Positions 11,665 through 22,161 of a stretch of DNA of 64,000 nucleotides are shown in pieces. Source of the stretch: Caenorhabditis remanei (taxonomy: Eukaryota; Nematoda; Chromadorea; Rhabditida; Rhabditidae); NCBI RefSeq assembly GCF_010183535.1, contig NC_071329.1:15252001-15316000 (forward strand), written 5' to 3'. The notes beneath the pieces are model-generated. The model was not told the DNA's origin, searched no databases, and was given only the letters and a program-made list of their open reading frames with translations. A program made the position numbers and the translations under genes. The number at the start of each line of letters is the position of its first letter. Position 1 is the stretch's first letter.

Positions 11665-12961
11665 TCAAGTTGGTGGGAAACCGCATACTACTCCATTAAG
11701 GCATGTTGAATTATCTGATGTTCTACCCTGATCGCACCTGGAATAATATTCTATCTTATAGATATAAAATTTAGTTTTAAATAAAAACTCACTGGACATT
11801 ATCAATTCCACATGTTCTGTCACTGTTAACTCGAAAAGCTAAACAATCTTCTCCAGTTCCATCTGGTTTTCCTGTGTTGAATAGATAACCGGTCGGGTTG
11901 GCAGATAGGGTTGGGTCGGCGAATGAGAAGGCCTAAAATATGTTATATCAAAGAGTTGTCTTTAGTTTAACTGTAGAAAATCTAAAGATAGTAAATGTTC
12001 TATAACTTTCTTGCTGTCTGGTTCCTTACACTCAATCCTTGACAGCTCGCATTTCCGACACATTCTGGTTTTTTAACACCGGATATCCACACGGCATACA
12101 ATGGATAGGAAGCATTGAACCATCTCCTAGCAGCAGCTTGTCCTAAAGAACCTTATAGATTTAATATGACTTGACAACAGACCTTTGATGTATTCAAATT
12201 CTTCCGGTGTATCGATTCCACTAAGAGTCCTAGTAGGCGTCTTGGTACAAAACAATAATCCGCTAGTAGTGTATTCTATACAGCCGGTGTTCATTGGGGC
12301 GTCCAACTGGAAACATACATCATGCTAACTTCTTAAATAAACGTTAAACATACTGCTATACACCAAGGTCCCAATGCTCTCTTGAACATTTTATATGCAG
12401 CGCTGAAACACCTGAGTGGTCTCGTAGATTGAAAATTCCAGGATTGAGATTTTTGGTCAAATGATATAGTATACTCTATATAAACTTGACGACCAGAAGT
12501 CCCATTTATTCCGATGATGGAATTCTGAAACAATGGGATATAAACAACATGCTAGAAGAGTTTCAGAGAAAAATCGGAATTCTTGTACCGTCTCTCCTAC
12601 AGTATCATCTGCCGGACAAGTAGAAGCGTTCTCATTTTTCACTTTGTAAGCAAACTTGGATTCAATATCATTGCTCCTTTTAACTGTCTGCAAATCTCCA
12701 AACTCGAATATCTGACAGTTCCCATCTCCAATTGTATGGACAGCTACACACAAGTCGTTTTGAGTACAGTTGGTCAAACATTCCTCCCAAATCAGTTCGA
12801 GACTGATGGAATCAACATAAACTTCAGGCGTTCCTCTTGTTACTATCATCACACTGTCAACACTTATCTGAATTTACGACTTTTTGTTTAGTGGTAATCA
12901 CTGTTCTCAAACTTACTTTTACATAAAAAGCAAGAAGCAATAATAGACTGTAGGACGACAT
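11665..12961 (-). CDS. CW/PAN_3 + C-type lectin-like protein, copy B
   Basis: Seven exons: 12917-12961, 12589-12867,12354-12524, 12183-12306, 12030-12142, 11793-11932 and 11665-11737, giving 314 aa. From the leader through the CW exon it is nearly identical to copy A at a constant offset of 2994 bp. It keeps the ancestral 47-nt intron (12307-12353) inside the CTLD, which copy A lacks. The sequence beside that intron is unlike the other copies (LDAPMNTGCIEYTTSGLLFC). It ends CLNGVVCGFPPT. All phases join without stops. Likely secreted; expected role in environmental or immune recognition is family inference only. Confidence 0.88.
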
Positions 12962-13710
12962 GCAAAGTGCAGAAAAAAATAAATGGCGGAAGCGAAACAG
13001 ATGACTGACTGAATCCTCGAGACTCGGAGGTTTGTTTTGAAACCATGGAGAACCGAAGATTGGAAAATGTTATTCTTTATGCTTTAGACGATGTTGACAC
13101 CAAACTACATATCTAATTGTATTGGCAAACAATAGTTCTGTAGTGTTGCATTTCAGAGGAAGAATGGCCCGATTGTATCATAATCGCTGCACACCTTTCG
13201 ACACGTAGGACATACCCACATCTTTATGACCTTTACGTGTCCCTGTCGATATAGGCTTTTGATTTGCAAGCATTTAGTATCGAATGTTAGTATCCACCGA
13301 TCAACCATCAGAAGCAATATCGGAAGTTCTCCATCATCAAGCCAATGTGCTCTCAATAACTACGACAATGGCACCGGACCCTAGAGTACTTTGGGAGTAC
13401 AATAATAAACCGTTCGTATTAAATGTTGTCTCGTTTCCTAAGTTTCTGTCTCTCTCTCACTTCTTGAGGTGGTTTGGGTTCACCAATCCTATAAAAATAT
13501 TGGAATGTTTGATAACTCTGTGCGATTGAAAATGAGTCATGAAATTTGTGGGATACTACGGATCTGAGTAGTCAGACATTTCCTGACTGCAAACGCAATG
13601 TTTTGATTATTTTTCTGTTGGATTAACCTTTCAGTATACTACTTAAGGTTAAAAGGAATCCAGAACTATGTAATTAACACATTTTTATTTTCAATTCATA
13701 TCATTTTATA
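12962..13710. other. Intergenic; duplicated block and possible zinc-binding relic (13133-13560)
   Basis: The promoter side of copy B is shared with copy A up to about 13080. The rest pairs with 11305-11664 and includes a minus-strand relic frame at 13153-13356 ending in CPTCRKVC. The plus-strand stretch near 13440-13500 (ttgaggtggtttgggttcac) recurs inverted near 24330, so this intergenic DNA travelled with the duplications. No intact gene seen. Confidence 0.45.
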
Positions 13711-14930
13711 TCAAGATGGTGGGAATCCGCATATTTGTCCACTAAGGCATGTTGAATTATCTGATGTTCTAATCTGATCGCACCTGGAATTAAGTCATAA
13801 TCATCGATGCTTTGTCCATCAAAACCCACTGAATATTATCAATTCCACATGTTCTGTCACTATTAACTCGGAATGCAAGACAGTCCGCACCGGTTCCATC
13901 TGGTTTTCCTGTGTTGAATAGATAACCAGTCGGGCTGGCAGATAGGGTTGGGTCGGCGAATGAGAAGGCCTGAAAAAAGACAGAACACATTCTATAATTA
14001 TCTTGCCATCTGGTTCCTTACACTCATTCCTTGACAGCTTGCATTTCCGACACATTCTGGTTTTCTAACACCGGATATCCAGATGGCATACAATGGATAA
14101 GAAGAATTTAACCAGTTCCACCCAGCAACTCGCTCTGAAGACCCTCTTGAAAAAAATAAGACCGGTCAGCATACCTTTGAAGAATTCAAACTCTTCCGGC
14201 GTATCAATTCCACTAAGAGTACCATTAGGCGTTTTGGTACATGAAACTGCAGTTGCAGTATAGTTTTGACAGTAGGTGTTAAAGCTAGGCTGGAAACAAG
14301 CATAATGGAAGTTTCTGAAATAAACGTCAAACATACTGTCATACACCAAGGTCCCAATGCTCTCTTGAACATTTTATATCGCAACCTGGGACACAAGAGT
14401 GGTCTCGTTGATTGAAAATTCCAGGATTGAGATGTTTGGTCAAATGATATAGTATACTCTATGTAAACTTCACGATCAGAAGTCCTATTTACCCCGATGA
14501 TGAAATTCTGAAACAATGGGATATAAACAACATGCTTCTGAGAAAAATCGAAAATCCTGTACCGTCTCTCCTACGGTATCATCTGCCGGACAGGTAGAAA
14601 GGTTCTCATTTTTAATTTTGTAAGCAAACTTGGAATCAATATCATTGCTCCTTTTAACTGTCTGCAAATCTCCAAACTCGAATATCTGACAGTTCCCATC
14701 TCCAATTGTATGGACAGCTACACACAAGTCGTTTTGAGTACAGTTGGTCAAACATTCCTCCCAAATCAGTTCAAAATTGATAGAATTAACATACACCTCA
14801 GGTGTTCCTCGTGTCACTATCATTGGGCAGTATACCAGAATCTAAATTTACGATATTGTCCGTAGACAACCTCTGCTGAATTACATACATTTGACTGGAT
14901 GGAGAGAAATAATAGTTTATAGAGCAGCAT
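13711..14930 (-). CDS. CW/PAN_3 + C-type lectin-like protein, copy C
   Basis: Seven exons: 14889-14930, 14563-14841, 14337-14507, 14175-14289, 14022-14134, 13830-13969 and 13711-13783, giving 310 aa. The leader exon differs from copies A and B (MLLYKLLFLSIQSN), and exon 2 begins ILVYCPMIVTRG; both features are shared with copy D, so C and D form a subgroup. The CW and CTLD modules are otherwise as in copy A. Introns are 46-47 nt inside the CTLD. It stands head-to-head with the bHLH gene at 15429 (about 500 bp between starts), an arrangement repeated for copy D and the second bHLH gene. Confidence 0.88.
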
Positions 14931-15428
14931 CGAAAAATGAGAAAATGAAAAGAGAAGTGAATAAAAAGCAATTGAATACGTTCTCGGAACATGCTCATTA
15001 TTCTCAGAAACCATGGAGATCGGAAGATTGAAACATGTTTATGTGGAACAAGTGTAGTTTGTTTTTCTGGTATTTCAGTTTCTACAACATGAGTCCAACA
15101 TTGCGCCCCCGATATTACAGTTATCACGACAAACCCAATCAATTCCGTTTCTGAATTGAGTCAAATATTCCATTTTTTCCCATGACTGTCAAAATATTCC
15201 AGTCCATTTGTTTTAGTGACATTTTGAGTGCAATACATGTCTCTTTGAATACAAAGAAATGGGGGACAGGTGTGAGGTGAGATATCTTCATCGGATGTCA
15301 TGAGCTCTGGGATGAAAGGGGCTGTCACCATTCATTCCATCGGTAATGCCTGATTCTCTAGGCAATATTCTGTTCACTCTTCCCCATTATTTCCCCATTA
15401 CTGATTTCTCTACGAGTCAACAAAGGCT
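14931..15428. promoter_or_regulatory. Shared divergent promoter region, lectin copy C / bHLH copy 1
   Basis: About 500 bp between two divergent starts. Much of it (about 15160-15300) recurs almost unchanged at about 24730-24860 upstream of the second bHLH gene. Conserved blocks include tgtctctttgaatacaaaga and an E-box, CAGGTG at 15267-15272 (24822-24827 in the other copy). Presence and conservation are seen; regulatory function is inferred. Confidence 0.45.
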
Positions 15429-15893
15429 ATGCCTGCTGTGAAAACAGAACGAAAAAATGGACGAGGTGCTGGAAAGGCAACTGCCAGTAGCTACGAAGCG
15501 CTGAAGATGTGAGTTTCAAATTCTTCAAATTCTTCAATTCATTTTCCTATCCTACTTTTTTTCAGAGCCAAACAACGAAAGATTGCAAAGAGGGAGCGCG
15601 AAAGATGTGCAACGATTAATAAAGAATTTGACGCTCTGAAAGGGTAAGATGCCACAACGTTATGTCAACAATACAATATTTATTTCAGAAAAATTGCATT
15701 CCTGACTGCTGGAATCCCCGTGAAACAGTTATCAAAGAAAATGGTTCTCGAAATCGCTACCGAATACATAACTCATTTGAAAAAAATTCTGAGATCTCCG
15801 AGTTTCGAACCAGCAGGATCCAGCTCTACAGACGATTTAGTCGTTGATGACCATGACTACTTTGGAACCACCGTGAAGAAATTAAATTATTGA
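15429..15893 (+). CDS. bHLH transcription factor, copy 1
   Basis: Exons 15429-15508, 15566-15643 and 15689-15893 give 120 aa. The basic region and helix 1 read QRKIAKRERERCATINKEF (matching the RER.R..IN..F consensus), followed by a loop and helix 2 (LSKKMVLEIATEYITHLKK); an acidic tail ends the protein. Glu and Arg of the ERxR core, needed for E-box contact, are present, so DNA binding is expected. I cannot place it in a named subfamily. Donors GTGAGT and GTAAGA, acceptors TTTTTCAG and TTTATTTCAG, phases 2 and 2. An AATAAA lies at 15982. A second, related terminal exon downstream (16776-16923) has the same acceptor phase and could be spliced instead of exon 3. Confidence 0.82.
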
Positions 15894-16026
15894 TTTCTAC
15901 TAATTTACAATCTCATTGTTTAAGTTTCAATAACAAGAATAGAATGCTTTTTGTATCATTCTGTTGCAAAGCCGTGAAACTAATAAAACGGATACTTTCT
16001 AACATTCTATTTTATATGAATATTTG

Positions 16027-16700
16027 GCTCTATTCCAGTTTAGATGTCCTTTAAAAACTTGAACGCCCCAAAAAACACTTAGACGTCCCATAAAACACTT
16101 AGACGTCCCTTGAAACACTTAGACGTCCTTTGAAACATTTAAACGTCCTTTCAGATCCCAAATATGTTCAAAAATGTTTAAACGTCCCTTAAAACATTTA
16201 GACGTCCCAAAAAACGTTTAGACGTCCCATAAAATATTGAGACGTCCCTTGAAGTCCGAAAATTTGGTTTTAAATAATTAGACGTCCCACAAAACATTTA
16301 GACATCCCAAAAAACATTTAAACGTCCCAAAAAATGTTTCGACGTCCCTTCAACACTAAAAGCCACTGAAAGTGTTCAAGGGACGTCTAAATTTTTTTTG
16401 GGATGTTTAAATATTTTTTGGGATGTCTAAATGTTTTGTCGGACGTCTAAATATTTTTTGGAACGTCTAAATCTTCAAAACTGTATTTTGGGATTTCAAG
16501 GGACGTTTAAACATTTTATGGGACGTTTAAACGTTTTTTGGGACGTCGGGACGTCTAAACTTTTGAAAGGACGTTTAAAAAAAATTAGAGTTTGAAAGGA
16601 CGTTTAAGTGTTTCAAGGGACGTCTAAGTGTTTTAATGGACGCTTAAGTGTTTTAAGGGACGTTTAAGTTTTTAAAGGACATCTAAACTGGAATAGAGCC
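16027..16700. mobile_element. 674 bp palindromic element built of ~22 bp 'gacgtcccaaaaaacattta' repeats
   Basis: Inverted ends ggctctattccagtttagat / atctaaactggaatagagcc. The left half is a run of diverged units around acatttagacgtccc; the right half is their reverse complement, so the whole can fold on itself. Fragments of the ends occur near 594, 20130 and 20660. It separates bHLH exon 3 from the alternative terminal exon. Confidence 0.85.
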
Positions 16701-16775
16701 GACTATTTTTTTATAATTAGGTGTAACTGATAACTAGGTGTACATATTATGTATACAATATAAAGTTTATTTCAG

Positions 16776-16923
16776 AAACATTGCATTCTTGACTGCGGAA
16801 AAGTTGTCAAAGATGAGAGTTCTCGAAATCGAAGACATAACTCATTTGAAAAAAAATCTGAGATCTCCGAGTGTCGAACCAGCAGGATCCACAGACGATT
16901 TCGTCGTCAAGGACCATGACTAA
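16776..16923 (+). CDS. Alternative or relic bHLH terminal exon
   Basis: It follows a good acceptor (tttatttcag, 16766-16775). In the phase of bHLH exon 2 it reads NIAFLTAEKLSKMRVLEIED and continues through THLKKNLRSPS to a stop at 16921. Compared with exon 3 it lacks four loop residues (GIPV region) and has a changed helix 2 (IED for IATEY). The same duplicated exon follows the second bHLH gene, where it is broken by an insertion. Either a usable alternative exon or a decaying duplicate. Confidence 0.5.
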
Positions 16924-17693
16924 CTTGGAGTAGGAAACCATCGCTAAGGCATCGTACTTCTCTTGTTCTATAATGCAACTATGTAATAAAAACGGTATTG
17001 CAACACTTTTTACATTCCATCACTTGAGATTGAATTGATTTCAGATCTTCTTGAGTCTGCCCGTTTTTTCTCTTGTGAAAGAATGAAGCAAATTTAGAAA
17101 AGAACATTTATCAAGTACGTATACATATGTTACGGAATGTTCAAATCTTCAACATACATGAATCTGAAGTTAAACACTTTATTGCTTCCGGGAAGTGTAT
17201 TGATGTGTTCCGTACCAATCAGATTTTGAAATTAACTGAGTCTAATGCGATTTTATTTATTTGTTTAATGCGATGAAAAAGAAAACTACAAAAGACTTGA
17301 AACGATCTCTCACGAGACAGTTTCGAGTGAAAAAAGAGAGGAGGACCATGAAATGTAGGAATCGAGGGAATGAGGAAACAATAAAACTGAGGGTAGTAAA
17401 AACAGACATAATGGCAAGGGAGAAGTGAATACCGGAACGAAGGATAAGGTCAAAAGTCTTTTTCAAGGACTTATGCTTGAAACTGATTAAACCCGAAACT
17501 TGTAGATTAATCATTTTTGGCATTAGGTAACTCAAATTCGATCAATTCCACCTTATATGTTTTGTTGGTTTAGCCAAACTTTATTTGGGATTACTCATAC
17601 CAACTTCTACATTTCATCTCTAAGTTATCATTCTCAATTCTCCTTCTTTTCATAATCAAAACTTTTATTTAACATATTTTCCTTGTCTTACTA
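16924..17693. other. Intergenic, no recognised gene
   Basis: Parts (about 17100-17160 and 17470-17680) are shared with 26460-26690 downstream of the second bHLH gene, extending the segmental duplication. A 92-aa minus reading frame at 17257-17535 shows no recognisable domain and is not called a gene. Confidence 0.5.
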
Positions 17694-17772
17694 GGGAAGG
17701 CCTCCAGGTGACAGTGGAGTTACGGGACGTGAGCTATATGTATCATTGGAAAGCTGAAATCCCGCTGATTCC
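17694..17772. repeat. Half of a ctagggaagg-type MITE
   Basis: The left end ctagggaaggcctccaggtg matches the family at 6507-6749. The opposite end is missing: the sequence changes at 17773 into lectin-gene leader sequence. Confidence 0.6.
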
Positions 17773-17962
17773 AAAAAGCAAGGAGCAATAATAACGTGTA
17801 GGACCACATGGGAAGTGCAGAAAAATAGAAATGGCGGAAGGAAGACATTTAACAGGCTGAATCCTCAAGACTCGGAGGTCATTATATTTTGAAGCCATAG
17901 ATAGAGAAATGTGGTTCTTTATGCTTTAGAGGATGTTGACACCAAACTACACATCTGAATGT
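17773..17962 (-). pseudogene. 5' relic of a fifth CW/lectin gene
   Basis: Positions 17773-17962 match the leader exon and upstream region of copies A and B (complement of aaaaagcaaggagcaataat, ATG at about 17808), with MWSYTLLLLLAF readable. No CW or CTLD exon follows. Upstream similarity continues through the tgttgacaccaaactac motif. A truncated gene-start fragment. Confidence 0.7.
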
Positions 17963-18348
17963 GTCCAGAGTTCTGTACGCAGAGTTGTACGGATTCCGGT
18001 GTTTCGGGTTTTTTCTCATTCCGATTTTGGATTCCAAGTTCCTCAAAGTTGAAAAGAATCCAGAAGTACAGTGTTCCACATAATCTTAGCCTCACCTCAT
18101 GAAAATTCGAAAACTGAAATTTTCGAAATTTTCGGGAATCCATCCAAGAAGTAAAATATGACAACTTGGGTCACAAATGTGTATACAAATGTAAATTTGA
18201 TAAGAAATTAACAAAAAATTTTTAGGTTGAATTTTATGAAAAATGTGTTTTTTCTGTTCCACATAATCTTAGCCTCACCCCTCTTATTTCATAATTTTTG
18301 AATAATTTTTTGAACTTCTGGTTTTTTCTGCATGTTTTAGTAGAAGAA

Positions 18349-18630
18349 ATGTTGTTTTTTATAAAATGGGTAAAGGATAGTCCCTCAAAAGTTAGAAAAG
18401 GTGTCCCAGTAGGGCCAAACTTGCACAGGGGCTATCCAAACGTCAGATTTCTCTCTATCAAAGCCGAAGTTCAAAATTTATTGACCAAAACTCCGAAAAT
18501 GAAACTGTTTCTGGTACTGCAAAGTGTCCAGATTGTCAATCATCACTTTCACTCTGAGAATAATGAACCATACGGTTTGAATAATAGAAACTTTTGCTGG
18601 GAAATTGAGACAAATTTCCGATCTAAATGA
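18349..18630 (+). other. Reading frame inside the left inverted repeat
   Basis: From the first ATG (MLFFIKWVKDSPSK) this frame runs 93 codons, and its counterpart on the minus strand in the right arm (21580-21819) is the same for its first 70 or so codons before the indel. No domain recognised. Conservation between arms reflects arm identity, so coding is not demonstrated. Confidence 0.25.
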
Positions 18631-18940
18631 TCTCCTGAGTCAGTCCGCAGAGTTAACTTGAATAATAATGTTCTGATCCAACGAAAAATAAACAAAGCGT
18701 CATATTCGACCCAAAAACATTGTGGCCAGAACTTGGAATTTGCTCGTAAGGATCAGTAAACAGATTGGCAAAAAGAGAGTTATCTCCATAGGGACTATGG
18801 TATCAAACTTCAAAATGAAAACAAGTCTAAACAATTTCAAATTGCTTTATCTGATGAAGACGTTTTATTGTGATAGAATTGACAGCTAGAAAAGTTCGTG
18901 ACACTGTTAGCTCTCTTTTCATTTTGAAGTTTGATACCAT

Positions 18941-20140
18941 CTTCTTCCTACTAATGGAATAGTTCTGTGTGTGTGTCCGTCCGACGCTTCTCCCTGAATA
19001 ACTTTTTTCTCTTTGAATCGTTTCAAAAGATGTTTGAGAGTATAACCATGAACCTCCGAGCGCTTCAATTTTTTGGACCCCGGGTGTCAGATTACTGTAG
19101 GATTACTGTAGCTACCGTAACCCAAAAAATGAAAAAGGGTTCCGAACAGAACGAGGGGAGACCAGACTTCGGTGGTAACAACCTTGACCCCTCAGCATGA
19201 CACCCAAAAAAAGTTGGGCCGGTTACTGTAGGATTACGGTAGTTACAGAGTTTTGAACATTTACAGTCGAATCTGAATACCTTGGAAGGTTCATATCCAC
19301 GCTGATCGAGTACGTTGATAAATTTGTTTACTCTGTAGTCCCATACTTTTCCTTGGGACACTTTGCAGATTTTTCACTTCCATACCACTGAAAGGGTACT
19401 GTAGCTACAGTAACCCAAAAATCGGGAAAGCAGGTGCAAACTGAATATTCGGGGCCAATACTTAGGCCGTGACACCCTTGGCAACTTAAGACAATACTCC
19501 GAAAAATTTGAGCCAATTTTGGCCGCAACATCCAGAAATTTCCAAAAGTTTCCAGAATGTTCCAGAAAATTCTAGAAACTTCTGAAAACTTCCAGATACA
19601 TCTGGGAAGTTCTAGAAAGATTTAAAAATTAAAAGAACCGTCCAGAAGATTCCAGACTTTTTCAGAGCCTTCCAAAAGATTCCAGAAGGTTCGGAAGTTT
19701 CTAGATTTTTCCCGAATTTTCTAGAAACTTCCGGAAACTTCCAGAAATATTTCCAATTCTAGAATGCAGATATTCCAGAACCTTCTAAAAACTTCTAGAA
19801 AAAACTATAGAACTTCGGCGGGAATTCAAATATTCCAGGAACTTCTAGAAACTTCTAGAAAAACTTTTGAATTTTGGCGGGAATTCAAATAATCCAGAAC
19901 CTTCTAGAAACTTCTAGAAAAACTTTTGAATTTTGGCGGGTATTCAAATTTTCGAGTTTTGCCGATAGTTCAAACGTTCTGGAAACTTCCAGAAACTCCC
20001 AGAAAAACTTTTTAAATTTGGCGGGCTTTCGAACGTTTTCTGTAACGTCTCAATGTTTTGTTTTTGGGACGCTCAAACAATTGAAAGGATGTCTAAGTGT
20101 TTCAAGCGATATTTCTTTTTTAAAAAGAACATCTAAACTG
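18941..20140. repeat. Third copy of the HSE-bearing arm, nested in the 4 kb element
   Basis: From cttcttcctactaatgg at 18941 it follows the left arm of the element at 2052-5142 through the gattactgtaggattactgt region, then runs into tandem TTCTAGAA units at about 19540-20030. It has no matching right arm and ends near aagaacatctaaactg (about 20140). A small hairpin, atggtatcaaacttcaaaat and its complement, immediately precedes it (18797-18940). Confidence 0.75.
19843..19919. promoter_or_regulatory. Two more perfect HSF sites
   Basis: TTCTAGAAACTTCTAGAA at 19843-19860 and 19902-19919, same unit and spacing as at 2829-3144. Further imperfect TTC..GAA strings surround them. They lie about 2.2 kb past the 3' end of lectin copy D. 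Confidence 0.6.
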
Positions 20141-20657
20141 GGCTCAATAGGCAAAGAATGGTCCCAACCGCAATGAATGGTCCCAAAATTTTTGGGTACA
20201 CAGTTTTGAGAGTTGAATGGTCCCAACCGCAAAGAATGAGCAAATACACATTTACTACTTTTACTCATTTACTACCGTACTGCTTATTTACTACTTCACT
20301 TTTCACCATTCTCTTAGGCTTAGGTTTCTTAGAAATTCAGAAAACATTTGACAAATACGATTAATAATCGGTTTTGCCAATTTTTTCCAAATTTCTAAGA
20401 AACCTAAGCCTAAGAGAATGGTGAAAAGTGATTTCCAGAATATCGCTATAAAGTAGTAAATAAGTTTAAAATTAAATTTAAAATTAGTTCTGCTGAAAAA
20501 TTTTAAAATTTTGAGTTGGAACCATTCTTTGCGGTTGGGACCATTTTTTGCGGTTGGGACCATTCTTTGCGGTTGGGACCATTCAATTCCTTGGGACCGT
20601 TCTTTTATTTTTTGGGACCGTTCTTTGCGGTTGGGACCATTCTTTGCCAATAGAGCC
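20141..20657. mobile_element. Palindromic element of 'aatggtcccaaccgcaaag' repeats
   Basis: Ends ggctcaataggcaaagaatg / cattctttgccaatagagcc. Both halves contain repeated 18-bp units around atggtcccaaccgcaaag. Non-coding, nested inside the 4 kb element. Confidence 0.8.
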
Positions 20658-22161
20658 TTAAACTTTAATAGAGCCAAAAGACTTCAATCAAAAAACAGAA
20701 TATAGAGAAGCAACCAACAAAACTGATTAGGAGAGCAACCCTTTCGAAAAAATGCCCGTGAATAGATGTCTCAAGATCGTCTCACTTTTGAGTTTCCAGC
20801 AGCGTCGTTACGATTTTTCATCTTTCTTCAAACACGTCGAAGAGGTGTTTCTAGATGCTTTAGTTTTGATGCTTTGACAACGGGTAAGTAGAGGGAATCC
20901 AAAGTTTTCTCTGAGAATCCCGGAATGCCGAGATTAATTCCTTTGAAGTTCTGAGGGGTGTGACGGCCAAATTTGCAAAGCCGTCATACGGCCGGCCGAG
21001 GATGGCCGCGGCCTCGAGTCAGCTTTGCCTCCAACAACTAAAAAAACAGCGGCCGGGTGAGCTGCTGTGAAACTGACTGAAGTTTTGTGTTAGAGCCGGA
21101 ATCAGGAATACCTATAGTGAAAAGGTCAGAAATCTTTTGTACCGCACCTAATGCTGAACGACAAAGCAGTGCAATTAAGAAGAGATAATGAAAAAACAGA
21201 TAAGTCGAAACGAACAGTAAAGTTATAAGAACATTACATTATTACATTCATCTCAAAAGCTTTTTTTGGATTTAGAAGGATTTTTCCAGCAGTTTCTACT
21301 TACAAACTTCAAGTCATCTAAGTCCAGCAAAAATCGCGGCGTAGCCGCGAATTTCCTGCTGGTAGTCCCTATGGAGATAACTCTCTTTTTGCCAATCTGT
21401 TTACTGATCCTTACGAGCAAATTCCAAGTTCTGGCCACAATGTTTTTGGGTCGAATATGACGCTTTGTTTATTTTTCGTTGGATCCGAACATTATTATTC
21501 AAGTTAACTCTGCGGACTGACTCAGGAGATCATTTAGATCGGAAATTTGTCTCAATTTCCCAGCAAAAGTTTCTATTATTCAAACCGTGACAGAGAATGG
21601 TTCATTATTCTCAGAGTGAAAGTGATGATTGACAATCTGGACACTTTGCAGTACCAGAAACAGTTTCATTTTCGGAGTTTTGGTCAATAAATTTTGAACT
21701 TCGGCTTTGATAGAGAGAAATCTGACGTTTGGATAGCCCCTGTGCAAGTTTGGCCCTACTGGGACACCTTTTCTAACTTTTGAGGGACTATCCTTTACCC
21801 ATTTTATAAAAAACAACATTTCTTCTACTAAAACATGCAGAAAAAACCAGAAGTTCAAATAATTATTCAAAAATTATGAAATAAGAGGGGTGAGGCTAAG
21901 ATTATGTGGAACAGAAAAAACACATTTTTCATAAAATTCAACCTAAAAATTTTTTGTTAATTTCTTATCAAATTTACATTTGTATACACATTTGTGACCC
22001 AAGTTGTCATATTTTACTTCTTGGATGGATTCCCGAAAATTTCGAAAATTTCAGTTTTCGAATTTTCATGAGGTGAGGCTAAGATTATGTGGAACACTGT
22101 ATGTAAATAACACATTTTTATTTCCAATTCATTTCAAGAAGACAACATTGTGGCGCGTATA

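Larger units (their letters stand above)
18069..22099. mobile_element. 4.0 kb TA-flanked element with ~730 bp terminal inverted repeats
   Basis: Begins cagtgttccacataatctta (18069) and ends in its reverse complement (22099), flanked by TA at 18067-18068 and 22100-22101. Arms 18069-18797 and 21363-22099 are nearly identical apart from an 8-bp indel near 18572. Each arm repeats gttccacataatcttagcct internally (18073 and 18256), a possible transposase-binding subterminal repeat. The interior (18798-21362) is a nest of other repeats. Cleaved from its TA, the flanks join as agaatccaga(a/c).TAtgtaa, exactly the sequence at paralogous sites 8648-8663 and 13653-13668, so the insertion site is certain. 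The CAGTG ends and TA target suggest Tc1/mariner-type mobilisation. Confidence 0.88.

Noticed and set aside
17257..17535. 92-codon minus frame with hydrophobic stretches
   Set aside because: No family recognised and not present in the duplicated segment near 26460; insufficient evidence for a gene.
20303..20705. Frames with repeated GPNRKEWSQ-like peptides
   Set aside because: Translation of the 18-bp atggtcccaaccgcaaag repeat, not a protein.
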